64,000 nucleotides of DNA from Cyathus striatus (Eukaryota; Basidiomycota; Agaricomycetes; Agaricales; Nidulariaceae), in contig JAOVFP010000011.1 in the NCBI GenBank assembly GCA_025738555.1, positions 2,914,001 to 2,978,000 of the forward strand, read 5' to 3'. Shown here piece by piece: positions 34,401 through 46,879 of this stretch. A program made the position numbers and the translations under genes. Under the pieces are notes generated by a model. That model was given only the letters and a program-made list of their open reading frames with translations. It did not search any database and had not been told where the DNA came from. Positions within the stretch are counted from its first letter, which is position 1. The number at the start of each line of letters is the position of its first letter.

Positions 34401-36967
34401 TGCCAACCTAACATGATTTCTGTCCAAAGAAATCAAGAAACTGAAAAAAAAGGCACACACCTTATAAAACGCAGCCTGCTTCTTATAGCTGATGAAGGTA
34501 GGTTCTATTGCCATATAACAATAACCTATGTACATTATTTCGAGAACACTATCAGAAATAACAAAAACTTACCTTAGTATATATCTCTGAATGCTTGGTA
34601 TGGTTCAGGAAAGGAGCAGGACGACGGGGATGACTTGAGAAGCGTTCGAAACCTTATTTCGAACGGATACCCACCACTACCCCGCCTACACTCCAAATCG
34701 GCGACAATACTCGGCCTACTTCTCCCCACCATGACTAACCAATGGCCAATGATAGCAATGATGTTCTATCGACAATGATAGCAACGACGTTCTATTGACA
34801 ACGACATTCAAGCTATGATACCACAACAACTAACAACGACCAATGACAACGCTCGAGCGACGATGACGACGATGTCTAAGCATTGATAACAACCACGTTC
34901 AATGTCAATGTCGAATTTGGGGCAAGTAGAGGGGGAAAGTAGAGGGGGCAAGTATAAGCACTGGTATGTCTCCCCCCCCCCCACCTACTCATATCATACT
35001 TTCTCATCTCTCCTTTATAACCTACTACTCTCTTACTCCTCCCCTCCGTCTCCCCTCCCTGTGTCACGATGACTTCGAGAATGAGGAGCAGTACAACAGT
35101 TTTCGTTATCATAAGCTTTCTTTCTCCTTCCTCCTTCAAAACTGGCGACAACTCTCAGTCTTCCTCTCCCCACAGCACTCAAGCAATGACGATCACCCCT
35201 CTCCCCTCTTCCCTTTTGTTCTCCTCCCTGTCCACCTCCCCCACTATGCTACCTCTCTACCTACTACACCCAGATATAGACAACAACAACGATGATCTAT
35301 ATGACATAGACTGGGGAGGGAGACAGGGTGGGGAATAGGGCGGAGAAAGAGCAGGGAGCATGGCCGGAATGAAGGGACAATGATGAAGCAATAGAGAGCC
35401 TGGCGGCACTCAATTCAATGATGGTGAATGCACTCGAGCGACAATGACTACTTGGGGAGGAGGGACTCATTACGGATGAACAGCAACAGTATGTTTTTTC
35501 CTCCTTGCCCATCCCACCTTCCCATTTTTTCTACTACTCCCCTCCCTTACCCTGCGATCTTGCCTTTCATTCTTTACCCTTGCTTCCTCTCATCCTATTC
35601 CAAACTCAAAGACTCCCACTCCTGGTCTTCGAGCTACACAACAGGCACCCAAACCCCCGACGAAAGTACAGCAGCTTCCTCGCTCCCTCAGAAACCGCCA
35701 TCCTCCCCTCAACAACACCCATACCCTTCTCCTCTCCCCAATTGCAACCACCCTGCCAGTGGAGATCAGTTTGGTCCTTCGTGTAAGTTTGTCCCCCTCT
35801 CTTTTGTATGCTTGCCTGACTGGTGTACAGGGGTGAGTTGAACAATGTGTACATGTCATGCATGTGATAGGTGCGCTTCACCAACAACTAGTGGAAAGTT
35901 ACTGTTATGATGCCAGGGTATTGGCAGTATGAGAGAGTTCGGTGTACATTTTTTCCTACTCTATTCCCTTGCCCACATGCTGAAGGCCCAGGAGTCAAAT
36001 TTGGACCCAGGATGCGAAGCAATAATTTACACTACAGACAGTATCCCACTCCAAGGTTTATCTTCCCCTCCCCTCTCCCCTCCCTCCTACACAATCATAA
36101 CCAACCTAACGCAGCGCACAGGGCTCACACACGGCTACGGCGGTGATCACAGAGCTGAATACATCATCCTCCCAATGCACTCGCACAGGACTGCTAATAC
36201 TTCAAATAGATGAATAGATACTTCACCCTTGCATCTGTAGACCTCGTTGTACCCAACATGGATGCATGGGTCTTCTATGGGATTTCCAGATATTAACAGA
36301 GTCTGTGGATACACTTCCAGGAAACACACCGTATGTCCCCTCCCTTCCCTATCAACAAAGCTCTAATGATTCGTCTTCTAGGGATTGGGCAGTATGTTGT
36401 TCTTCCTTCCTTTCTTTTCTACTTCCCAACTTCGGTTGTTACATCGTATTCCCTATTCCATTTCCTTTATTCATTCATCCCTGACCTCCATCTTCCTTCC
36501 TCCTTCCTACATATCATGAACGTGCTGATGCATATGCGTAAATAGCTGCCACATCGACACATCATGGTTATGGCTGTACAGTGTGACACAGCAGAAAGTT
36601 GTACGTTCCTGGGCGACACAGGTGGATCTTATGGAACGGTACCCCAAGCATCAGTTCATGTGTAGTTCCACACAGCAGTTTACATAGCTTGAGGAAGTAA
36701 GTTTTACTTCTAGTTACCTTCCTCCATTTTCCTCCTTCCTCTCACCTCCCTCTTCCCCACCTTCCACTCCCCCTTTTTGCTCTACTGACCCCTCTTCAAA
36801 CAAGCCAAGGCCAAAATCCTCTGCATCACCGCTGTGTAGACAACTTAATTTCTCCCTCCTTTCCTCTCCCCCGCCCTCCCCATCTCTCCCAATATGCTAT
36901 TGATTCACTATGCCAATACTACGCCCAGATGTAGACTACTACGACATTCAAACAATGACACGATAAC
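31427..36967. other. Pyrimidine-rich, decayed repeat region
   Basis: No gene recognised. The plus strand is rich in C/T tracts (e.g. 33420-33560, 34970-35260, 36720-36900). Two diverged copies of one unit are visible: 31970-32070 resembles 33905-34010 (shared TTCTTTGGTAC and CATCCATCCCTTTTAG). Farther on, 32640-32900 resembles 34190-34400 (AACAGTCTATTATGA; CTGCCCTCCAATGTC). Words such as ACGCTCGAG(C/T)GAC recur at about 32200, 34850 and 35430. Probably old retroelement or non-autonomous copies. Confidence 0.4.
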
Positions 36968-37359
36968 CAAGCAGGGATCAGAGCAGGGAGCATGGTGGGA
37001 TGGAGCAGGCTGTGAGTGGCCATGAGAGGCCTGTGAGTGGCCTGTGAGTGGCCCTATGAGTGGGCAATCAATATTTCCAATTGTCATATTTACAATCTAT
37101 GCATGAATCAGGGCAGGTGACATATTCTTGTTTACATTCTAAATCAGTATAAGGATATGATAAAAGATCCAATTCGAGATCTGTTTCCAGGGCAAACTCA
37201 GAATATGTGATAAGATAGGGACATGAGACATGCTTAGAATCAGTATTTGGATAGGATCAAGGGACAAATGTGTGCCCCGATTCAGAGTATGTTCATACAT
37301 TGGTATGGTAACCGATTTTGTACAATATTCTACATATGTCTTATTGTTATATTCTCAAT
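36968..37359 (-). repeat. Dispersed repeat, copy B (inverted relative to 711-1130)
   Basis: Reverse complement of copy A. Its frame encodes SYPNTDSKHVSCPYLITYSE and DSCIDCKYDN, with a TGA where copy A has AGA. A further partial copy of the same sequence seems to follow at about 37380-37450. Confidence 0.6.
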
Positions 37360-40224
37360 AATGCTCATGGATTTGATACATGCCCGATTCATAATCATTT
37401 TCTAAATATGAACATGAATCGGTCAAATGACATATTTTTGTACATATTCTAATTGTTAACTACATCAGGTTGTACCATATTTACCCTGATCCGATTTGGT
37501 CCTGTCTGAGGTGATACCTACCCCAAATGCCCCCAGCTTGTATCACATTATAACTTAGATTGAATACCAAGTGTTGACACAGGTTGACATGAATCAAAAA
37601 GGAAGTGCATGCGGTTTCTGGACACTGTAATAGAGACATGGTTTGCATCTCCATTGAGTTCATGTTTCGCAGCCTTCATTGATCAGGGTGATTTTTACCT
37701 TTTTCTGATTCTCCACCAAACCTCTTTTAACTGTCCTTCTTGTGAAGCTGTTGCAGTTTTTCATTCTTATATTTTGTCAACATTGCCATGGGATGTTGTA
37801 GCACTTGACACCCAGCTGGGTGGTCTGATCGCTACTGCATGCATTTTATCATATGTGGATGGCATTTACTTGGGAACATGCCCTGATCACTGTTACATGT
37901 GGCTCATGGCTGTGAGCTCTAGCACTCACAGTTGTTGTGCTGGATGCTCCTGCCTTCCCTTAGCTGCATTTAAGTTCATTGTTTGGGTGCTTTGTCATGG
38001 CATAGGCTTTGTGTGGGCATCATTGGATGCATTGTGAGGGGTGCATTCTTATCCTCATACCCTCTCTTTTTGATGTTCCTGAGTGTATTAGGGAGCTCCA
38101 TGAGAGGTTTTCACTTCGCTACAAAAGGGAGACAGACCATGTTCCTACCCCAGTATTCTTTATGGAGCAGGCGTGCAGTGTCTTTCTCTCTTCATATGAG
38201 AATGGCTCTCTTACAGGCTTCATTGAGTAATAGACATGTCCTTGTCACTGATCCTGGGGATCTCGAATGACATTTGATTCTAGTTCCTTTATTAGAGCTA
38301 TTCACCATTGGTGATAGAGTGATAAAGCTCTATGGCTAGTTTCCTGCCCTGTACTTCTTTCATCCTATCATTTCCATCTCTTTGCTTTAACCTTCCTAAT
38401 CCCCTCTCACCATAGACCACATTTCTCCATATACCCCCAAAACACTTCTGTGGCCCTTTCCCTATTTCCCTGAAACACAAAAACTCTTCTCTGGCTAGCA
38501 AAGTGCCACCTTGCACATGGTGACTCAATTGCCTCTTCTGTCCTTTGTATGCTTTGCTCCTTGGAACTGGTGAACATACAAGTGAAAGCAGCTAGAGCAG
38601 GTGGTGAAGAACCTCAAATGCTAAGGGGGACTTTCAGGATGTGAGGTGGAGGGAGTGTGGTAGAGCTAGAGCTTGCAAGGAGGTTTTAGGAGAGAACTTG
38701 TGTTTAAGGATGGCTGGGATGTATGTCATTCAGTTTATTTTGTAGGGTGCTTAAGGTTGGTTACCTTTCTAGCAACATCCTGCATCTGCCAACAATGTTC
38801 CCCAATACCCTTACCCTCTGTTAACTGGTCCTTAATGAACAAACTGCTTGTCTATGTAACATTGTGGCCATACATTGTCTTTTGATTTCACTCATGCCCC
38901 TGCCTAGCAGCTGCACAAATGTGTGAAGGATGTTGAGAGGCTTAAGGAGGAAGATGATGTCATGTTCAAAGTCACCAAGTGAAGAAAGCAGGGTGGCTGT
39001 ATTTGGTGGGCCGAGGAGCAGGTATGAGGGGTGCAATTAACAGGACTATTGCATTGCCTAAGGTACATCCTGCCTCCCCTTCCCTTCTCACAGAATGATA
39101 CTCATAAGCAGTACAGATGAGATATTACAAATCTACCCAGGCTGACATCTGACATCTCAGCCTTCTTCACGTTCTTCTGTAGCTGCTTCAAACCTTTTCA
39201 CACATGTACTCTTATCTTCTCCAGTCTTGAACATATTGATGCATCAGTAACCCTATGCTGAAGAGGTACAAGATGAAGGTACCTTTCTGGTTATGATGAA
39301 GAAACATCTAATCTTGTAGTTGAAGCCAAGTCCTCAGAACCACAGCAGCACAAATGGTATGCAGATGTACAGGACACATATAATGGTGGAATGGGTGTGA
39401 TCTGCGGCATGGGTGGCATGAGCTACCTTGACCTCACAAAACTGTTTGGTCATTTCTGTAGCTATGGAGGTAGGAGAGATGTAAGGAGGTATCCATTTAA
39501 GTTGCATCATATGATTTCTGGGATGTATTTGCAGTGTTTTAACATGTGTAGTGATCAGTATATGTTCAATCTTTTAACCAAATTTACATGTTGTCATGTT
39601 TGCCTACATGAGTATATTATACATTGGGGAAGTACATCGAAAACTTTGTGTATAATAGTAAGAGTAGTGACAATGCCCAAGAAGTTCAATAACACAAAGG
39701 CAATGATCTCTCCTGTACAACAGGAAAGATGACTCACAAGGCTGAGAAAACAAAAGCAAGTAACAGGAGCCCCAAAGGATCACTACCCAGTACTAGAAGT
39801 CACCGCCCTCTATTGAATCACAAAAGGGTACCATAAGCTGGGTGGGAGTACATGAATAAGATGCAGTGAAAAGAGAAATGCGAACAACATCAAGCAACAC
39901 AAGCGACTATTAGTACAGCAGGGTGCCCATGTATGACGACTGAGTGACCCTATGGAGTAGGGTACTTCCAGGTGGAGTAAAGACATTGTGATGACAAGAA
40001 TCTCAGAAATGAAAGGTAAAGGATGTGATGGAGGCTTCTAGCATGCACACCTCCTATAAAGCTCCTGTTAAGATGATGTGAATCATGAAGAGGACACAGC
40101 CTTCCTTCCACATAGCCCATGACAGTAACACCAAGTCTTGGAAGCACTGTGCAACCCATGTACATATCACATTCCCACTTGGTGCCAGCTCGCTTGAAAC
40201 CATGACTCATATGATATCAGTACT
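37360..40224. other. Stretch without a recognised gene
   Basis: Open frames of 60-140 codons occur (e.g. plus strand 37609-38037 and 39391-39732) but have no recognisable domain, and their Cys/Trp/Leu-rich composition looks like chance or old decay. A small frame at 38009-38230 (VPECIRELHERFSLRYKRET) has a more protein-like composition and may be a relic exon. Confidence 0.3.
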
Positions 40225-41142
40225 GGGTGACTTTCCATAGAAACCTATTCACATTTATTTGAATAGATTTGAATAGATTGCTGTTTGCTGAGATGCCAAT
40301 CCTCGCTTATTGTCACATAGTTGGAGGTGGGGCCATACAGACCTTCATAGATTTTGAAGTCTATGGAGAGCTTAAGACCCCTCGCCAGATTTTTAAGTCT
40401 TGAATAAACCTCACTAATGCTCACTTAGGTCGCCTATTTGGTGTGATGTCATTGTGTTGGATTGGCAAGGTTGACAGCCTTGACTGGGTTATGGGAGTGT
40501 ATAATATTGGAGTGCCCCTGCCATGGTGACGAGTCTGGTAGCCCACTCAACTGGTTAAGTACCCATTCTTGCTTGTGTATAGGCAAGGGTTGGTAGCTCA
40601 GTTGGAAGAGCACCTAGTCATGAGTACAGGTGTTCACAGGTTCAATCCCTGTCAAGTCCAATAGTTTTAGCACATTGAGCTTCAGAATAGGTACTGTTTC
40701 AGGAATCACTGGACTTCCATGAATTCCATGATTTTCCAGAGAACACAACATATCATATGTGCTCATGCCTTTTATCCATTCATATCTGAAAGTAGTCATC
40801 ATCTTTAAGTAGTCTATTATGAATCCTCAGAATCCCCTAACAGATAAAATACTCATTATTACTCTTCCAAATGCTATTCTAATAAGTACTCAATTCATAC
40901 AGAAACACAGTATGCTCATAGGTACAAATGTTAGTCTATGTGCATTAGCTACTGCAGAACTTTTCTCCTGGATCTACTGCCTGAGGAACATTAAAATTGA
41001 TGAGGACAAGGTGTATTTTGTTGATCATAGATTCTAATAGAATTGGCTACAGGAAAATGAAATGAAATAAACATAGATTTTCAAACTCCAATCTATGATA
41101 TATTTGAATCTATTCGAAATAGATTCCTATGGAAAGTCACCC
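40225..41142. mobile_element. TIR element, 918 bp, carrying a SINE
   Basis: The left end GGGTGACTTTCCATAG (40225-40240) is repeated exactly, inverted, at 41127-41142. Both ends continue with TTTGAATAGATT-like words. ACT precedes the left end and follows the right end, a possible 3-bp duplication. No transposase is present; a non-autonomous DNA transposon. Confidence 0.7.
40455..40676 (+). repeat. tRNA-derived SINE, copy 1
   Basis: Near-identical to the reverse complement of 43173-43397. The 3' part (about 40586-40660) looks like a tRNA: A box TAGCTCAGTTGG, a D arm, a perfect T arm around GGTTCAATCCC (the B box) and a 3' partner for the acceptor stem. The anticodon arm around TCATGAG does not fold properly; the CAT suggests a tRNA-Met ancestor. 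A second A-box-like word (TAGCCCACTCAACTGG) lies upstream. RNA polymerase III transcription is inferred. Confidence 0.7.
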
Positions 41143-41851
41143 ACTGATCCATGAAGCTCTATCAATGATGGTGTTAGCTGATGCTCCAGTTCTGACACCC
41201 TTTTAAGTTATCTTCCTCCTTTCAGACTGTCCTTGGCATGTTGGTTTACCACTTCACTATCTCCTCCTGCTTGTTGACTTCAAAAGCAACATAACACTCT
41301 TGATCAAGCCTCCAGGTCTTTCATGTGCTTGTGAAGATATTGATATGTGACATGCCGAGGGGTGAAGCAGGTCGGACTCTGGAGGCGAGATGTTGCAAGG
41401 ATGGTGATGGTTTGTCAATTACGAAGGAAGCAGAGGGATAGTGATCATAGATTGAAAAAGAAAGCAGTAGGAAGACATACTTGATAGCATTCAAGTTCAA
41501 CCACAAGCTCCACTTTAACCCACCATGGACTAAGCCTAGCATGCCTCCTCTCATCTCGCTATTTCAAACAATAGCATATAAATGTTGAGCACCAACAGGT
41601 AATAGAGGGAGGAGGTGAGTATGGTTTCTCTCAGCACCCTGTGGCGACTTGAGATGAGAGTGAGAGTGTAGACAAGTGTCTCAGCGCTATACTCTGGTAT
41701 ATGAGGCTGAGCAGGAGAATTAAATGGCCCCAAGGCCTATTGGTAACTTGTAAGTGAGTGAGGAAGAAGACTCTATGGCTACCATTTCTTCAGGAGGGAT
41801 GATGAAGTCCTTAGTGATCCCTGTGCTGTTTGGTGAACCATAGCTGCTACT
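41143..41851. other. Upstream of the NACHT frame, no gene assigned
   Basis: No Walker A motif (GxxGxGKS/T) is found in any frame here, so the NACHT gene lacks its expected N-terminal part. Otherwise unremarkable AT-rich sequence. Confidence 0.35.
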
Positions 41852-43063
41852 ATGGCTTCTAAGCACAATGTTATTGCTAAAGCAATTGCAGAGAAGTTGG
41901 ATAGCAATTTTAGAATTCATGATATTAAATGGCACTTTGACAATCTTATTTCCATAAGCTTTATTGGATATCTGAACCAACTACACAATCCAGTGGTTGT
42001 TGTTGATGCTTTAGATGAATGCAGAACTTCAGTTGATATGCATATGTTTATGAAAACATTACTCTCTTGGTCTCAATTTTCAAAAAGATGTAAACTTATA
42101 ATAACAGGAAGATCTGGTTCAAAGCCAGTAGGTCTGAATAAAACTGAACTTTGCATTGATTATGAGCTACAAATTGGTACACATGTAGAACCTGAAATAA
42201 GTGATGATATAAAACATTATATGGAAAAAACATTTGAAGAATCATACTACTGGATAAGCAGAAAACCAAGTGAAGAGACTTTGAATGCAATCGTAGCAAA
42301 AGCTTCTGGATTATTCATTTGGGCCTCCACTGCAATGAAATTTGTAACATCATATCAAGAAGGCATGATAAATCCCAGCATGAAACTGAGAAAAATTATG
42401 GAAAATGATGATAGTACAGTTTCTGGCATTGACACACTGTATGTTCAAATACTGAAAATGTCATTTGGAGCCTGGAGTGCAATGGACAAACAAATTGTTC
42501 AGAATGTTCTTGCAACAATAATACTTGCAAAAGAGTCATTAAACACAACTGATATACAGCACATACTCTTGGAAAGTGACTATGATGAACTTGAGGAGAG
42601 TATTGAAGTTATATTGAGATGTTTACAACAAGACATTTGACATTTGTTGAATTCTTAACAGAAAGATGTATCATGGAGGAGTACAACATACAACTTTAAA
42701 ATACAGACAAAGATTTATGAAATTTTAAATAAAGAATTAAAGTTTAATATTTGTAATTTGGAAACATCATATGAGAAAAATAAAGACATAGAAAATCTGT
42801 CTGAAAGAATTCAGCAACACATACCAAGTTATTTGCAATACTGCTGCAAGTATTGGCTATCATATGAAATAGACCTTAAAAGCCAGAAAAATAAAACCAT
42901 ATGGATAAATAGTCAGACAGATTTTCTGTATCAAAAATTTCTGTACTGGCTTGAAGTTATGAGTTTACTAGATGAAATACCAATGGCTTTGAGTCTACTG
43001 GGAGCATTGAAAGATTGTCAAAATGTAAGTATGATGAAAATTTGCTTGGATTGGACACTGAAT
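41852..43063 (+). pseudogene. NACHT NTPase region of a NACHT-WD40 (NLR-like) gene
   Basis: The frame encodes a NACHT segment: VVVVDALDECRTSVDM (Walker B, about 41992-42040), a sensor-type KLIITGRSGSKP (42091) and a winged-helix-like SGLFIWASTAMKF (42306). After 42640 two frame changes occur; TFVEFLTERC, usual at this place in the family, is read in another frame. The original frame returns with IQQHIPSYLQYCCKYW (42812), the linker that precedes WD40 repeats in these proteins. Fungal NACHT-WD40 proteins act as intracellular non-self sensors in some species. The Walker A part is missing, so this copy cannot be a working NTPase. A SINE (43173-43397) separates it from its WD40 region. Confidence 0.75.
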
Positions 43064-43172
43064 TAAATATGTATAGTATGAGAAAATGTTTGAAGAGTTT
43101 ATTAATGATATTGTTCAATTTATATTACATTTCAAAGTTCCAATAACAACAAGTGCCCCACATATATATCTT

Positions 43173-43397
43173 TTGGCATGTTAAAACTATTGGACTGGAC
43201 AGGGATTGAACCTGTGACCACCCGTACTCATGACTAGGCGCTCTTCCAACTGAGCTACCAGCCCTTGTCTATACACAAGCAAGAACAGGTACTTAACCAG
43301 TTGAGTGGGCTACCAGGCTCGTCACCATGGCAGGGGCACTCCAATATTATACACCCCCATAACCCAGTCAAGGCTGTCAACCTTGCCAATCCAACAT
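43173..43397 (-). repeat. tRNA-derived SINE, copy 2
   Basis: Inverted relative to copy 1, with a better-preserved tRNA part: acceptor halves GGGCTGG and CCAGTCC can pair, the D arm is GCTC/GAGC and the T arm is perfect. It lies between the NACHT and WD40 parts of the pseudogene. Confidence 0.7.
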
Positions 43398-45170
43398 GGC
43401 ATTGTCATTTACTCCCAAAACATCAGCTATTTATGAAAAATATCATAAGATATTTGGGAATATTATTTTCAGATTGGGTGACATTGAAGAAGGTTGGGGA
43501 TATAAAGGAAGTGAAGTTCATCACCATACATCAGAAGTTACAAGTGTGGCTATTTCTTGTGATAGAAAGCACATTGGTGTTGGATATGGAAATTGCACAG
43601 TTAGCATATGGGATACTATATCTGGAAATAAGATTTCTGGCCTATTTGTGGGTCACACAGGTTGGGTTGAATCAGTGGCATTTTCTCCAGATGGAAGCAA
43701 GTAGTATCAGGCTCACATGATCAAACTGTGAGAATATGGGATGTGGGAACTGGAAGAATTGCTGCTGGTCCATTTCAAGGTCACACAAGTTGGGTCACAT
43801 CAGTAGCATTTTCTCCAGATGGAAAGCAAGTAGTATCAGGTTCACATAATCAAGCTGTGAGAATATCAGATGTGGAAAGTAGATCAATTACTGCTGGTCC
43901 ATCTCAAGGTCATGATGTGAGAATATGGGATGTGGAAAGTGGATCAATTGCTGCTGGTCCATTTCAAGGTCACAAAAGTGCAGTCACATCAGTAGCATTT
44001 TCTCCAGATGGAAAGCAAGTAGTATCAGGCTCATATGATCAAACTGTGAGAATATGAGATGTGGAGAGTGGATCAATTGCTGCTGGTCCATATCAAGGTC
44101 ACACAAGATTAATCACATCAGTAGCATTTTCTCCAGATGGAAAGCAAGTGGCATTAAGTTCATGGGATAACACTGTGAGAATATGAGATGTGGAGAGTGG
44201 AATAATTGCTGCTGGTCCATTTGAAAATCACACAACTTATGTTGCATCAGTAGCATTTTCTCCAGATGGAAAGCAAGTGGTATCAGGCTCATGGGATCAT
44301 ACTGTGAGAATATGGGATGCAGAGAGTGGGTCAATTGCTGCTGGTACATTTAAACACACAAGTTGGGTCATATCAGTAGCATTCTCTCCTGATGGAAAGC
44401 AAGTGGTATCAGGCTCAAATGATCAAATTGTGAGAATATGGGATGTAAAGAGTGGATCAATTGCTGCTGGTCCATTTGAAGGTCACACACATGGGGTCAT
44501 ATCAGTAGCATTTTCTCCAGATGGAAAGCAAGTGGTATCAGGCTCAACTGATCAAACTGTGAGAATATGTTACGATTTTCTTTACTTTCATCTATTTACA
44601 TTTGATTTCTTTACATTTCGATGACTTGTTTGGTATCACCTTTGATACCAAACACAAGACTTCTTACTTACATGATTGTCATTCTTTCTTGACTCATCTT
44701 GAGTCACTTTACCTTACTTAGTTTACTTTTCTTTCTTCTTACTGCACCGCAGTAATGCGCAGTTGATGCATAACATCTTGACTTATTTGGTTACATTTCC
44801 ACTTATTATTAGTACAGACTTGTTTGTATTTAAACGGTAGAGACTTGGGCTGTAGAGCTCAAGCTTCAGCTTAAATCGAACTAGCTTTACTTTGATTCAT
44901 TCACTTTGCTCATACTTAAGTCTAGACAACTTAAGAGCTTGTGAATAGAGACTCGAACTCGTAAATCACGTGACTATCTGACTTGTATGATAAACGTCCC
45001 AAACCAGAACTTTATTGTAACAGAATATGGGATGTAGAGAATGGAACAATTGCTGCTGGTTCATTTCAAGGCCACACAAGTTGGGTCACATCATCTGCAT
45101 TTTCTTCAAATGTAATGAAGATGATATCAGGTTCATGTAATAGAAAGTTGCAGTTGACATCATGTGTGTA
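43396..45170 (+). pseudogene. WD40-repeat region of the NACHT-WD40 gene
   Basis: About eight WD40 repeats. The first (SEVTSVAISCDRKHIGVGYG) and second ([15 protein letters not shown]) are diverged. The next six, of about 126-129 bp, are nearly identical, each reading [20 protein letters not shown] then [18 protein letters not shown]. Near-identity between neighbours is typical of non-self-recognition WD40 genes whose repeats are shuffled by recombination. Damage: a frameshift near 43704, a truncated unit at about 43905, TGA for Trp in RIWDVES at 44055-44057 and 44184-44186, and a solo LTR at 44568-45022. The repeat resumes exactly after the LTR (RIWDVENGTIAAGSF) and decays by 45170. Confidence 0.8.
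44568..45022. mobile_element. Solo LTR, 455 bp, with 5-bp target duplication
   Basis: Begins TGTTACG and ends GTAACA, the inverted TG..CA termini of an LTR, flanked by GAATA on both sides (44563-44567 and 45023-45027). Removing it with one GAATA restores an uninterrupted WD40 repeat (RIWDVE). No coding sequence. The copia/gypsy type is not determined. Confidence 0.9.
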
Positions 45171-45639
45171 ATTTCTGTGTTAAGTAGTTGTCATTTAATA
45201 ACATTTCTGATTTCCTGTTATTCAGGTCATCTTAAAAATATAATTTCACTTGGAGGCCCATCAATTTATACCTCATGTCATACAAATGGCTGGACTACAG
45301 ATAAGGCAGGAAATTTACTTTTCTGGGTCCCTGACTATTTAAGGTCTGGCATATGTGACTTTGATACCATATCCATTTTAGGTCTATCTATTTTATGCAG
45401 ATTAGATTTTTCAAAATTCTGTCATGTGTCATATTGGAAATGTTGTACTACTTGCTCTTTGTAGCATTGTTTTCTTCACTGTGTTTAGTTATACATTTCT
45501 TGCAGTACTTAGCACTCCCTCTCCTTTGTGAATTCATGTGAATAACATGTTGACTTTAAGTATTTTATTGATTTATTAGAGCTACAACTGAATTTAAACT
45601 AAATTTAAAGTGGTAAGAAAATCATACAAATATTCCATA
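45171..45639. other. No gene recognised
   Basis: Decayed sequence downstream of the WD40 repeats. A frame at 45230-45465 (GGPSIYTSCHTNGWTTDKAG) has the composition of a C-terminal WD40-protein tail (WDxxxGWI-like) and may be the remnant of the last exon. Confidence 0.3.
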
Positions 45640-45849
45640 CTTTACCCTCCCCCCCAATTTCCAGATGGACTCTGGATGGAATCCACATGGAACACAGATT
45701 TTCTGACTGGAGTCTGGATGGAAATAATAATTTCCAGACAAAGTCCACATTGAGTTCATGTTAAAGAACATTTTTTCCAGGTGGAATCCAGGTGGAATGA
45801 GAAATTTTCCAATTGATGGAAATGAAATATAACTTTGTTTTCCCATAGA

Positions 45850-46450
45850 GTCACATAGTATTACAGTATTACAATATTATGTGTCTTACAGTATTGCAGT
45901 CATCACAGTTATGTTTGACATAGTACTACACTTGTTACACTTTTTGTAATGTCACAGTTTCACACATGTTCATAATGATACAAATATCACATTCACATTG
46001 TTATGGTTATCAGGGTCATTTTCATTATCACACTTGTCACATAGTGTCGCAGCTGTCAAAATCTGTAATACTGTGTGATAAGTGATGCTGTGACACTATG
46101 TAACAAGTGACTGTAACAAGTGTGATGCTAAGTGAAAAGTGTGACACCATGTGAAAAGTGTGTGTCACACTCAACACATGGTGTCATGTTCAACACACCC
46201 TTTCATACTCAACACACTGTGTCATGCAAGTGTGTCACACTCAACACATGGTGTCACACTCAGCACACAGTATCATGCTCAACACACAGTGTCACACTCA
46301 ATACTGTCAAGTAACACTCAATGCATAGTTGCACTCAACACATAGTATCACACTCAATACATTATGTCACACTCAACACACATGTTACACTCTACACACC
46401 ATGTCATGCTTGATGTAGCTATAATAGAAGTTGTGAACTGTACAACATGT
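45850..46450. repeat. Diffuse TGTCACA/TGTGACA-rich block
   Basis: Irregularly spaced GTGTCACACTCAACACA-like words on the plus strand, the reverse orientation of the array at 46880-47920. Confidence 0.7.
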
Positions 46451-46589
46451 GCACAAACACAATAGTGTGAATAAATGTTATGTAATCATTACAACAATAT
46501 TGATTCAAACTATGCAACTATGTCATGCTCTACTAATTTATTTATAATACAAGTAAAGTAAGTAATAAACTACTAATTAATACAAGCTA

Positions 46590-46870
46590 CCCAGAATCCA
46601 TATGGATTCCAGGTGGAATTGAGCTCTTTACACTTAGCCATGTGTTCTGTACGGATCCGTGCGGAATCCGTACGGAATTTTCGGAATCCGTGTGGAATCT
46701 GCACAGATTTTTTTCATTTTGGCAGAGGTTTTTTTGGGTCTGTACAGATTCCGCACAGACTCCGAAAATTCTGTATGGATTACGCAGAATTCCTTGGAAT
46801 TCCGCATTACAGACCTGAAAATTCTGTACAGATTCTGTACAGAATCTGTACAGAATTTTATTATACTTAT
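46590..46870. repeat. CGGAATCCGTAC-type short repeat
   Basis: Units such as TCCGTACGGAATTTTCGG and TCTGTACAGAATCTGTACAG, many palindromic (GTAC, GGATCC-like). Similar units at 47955-48160 and 62500-62545. Confidence 0.75.
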
Positions 46871-46879
46871 TTCCTTGCA

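Noticed and set aside
37609..38037. 142-codon open frame as a gene
   Set aside because: Cys/Leu/Trp-rich without any recognisable domain, splice context or conserved neighbour; probably chance or relic.
40586..40660. Functional tRNA genes at 40586-40660 and 43190-43265
   Set aside because: The anticodon arm cannot form a proper 5-bp stem and 7-base loop, and both sit inside a longer shared repeat, so they are SINE parts.
46590..46870. GTACGGAATCCGTAC palindromes as regulatory operators
   Set aside because: They form a short tandem repeat found again at 47955-48160 and 62500 with no adjacent gene.
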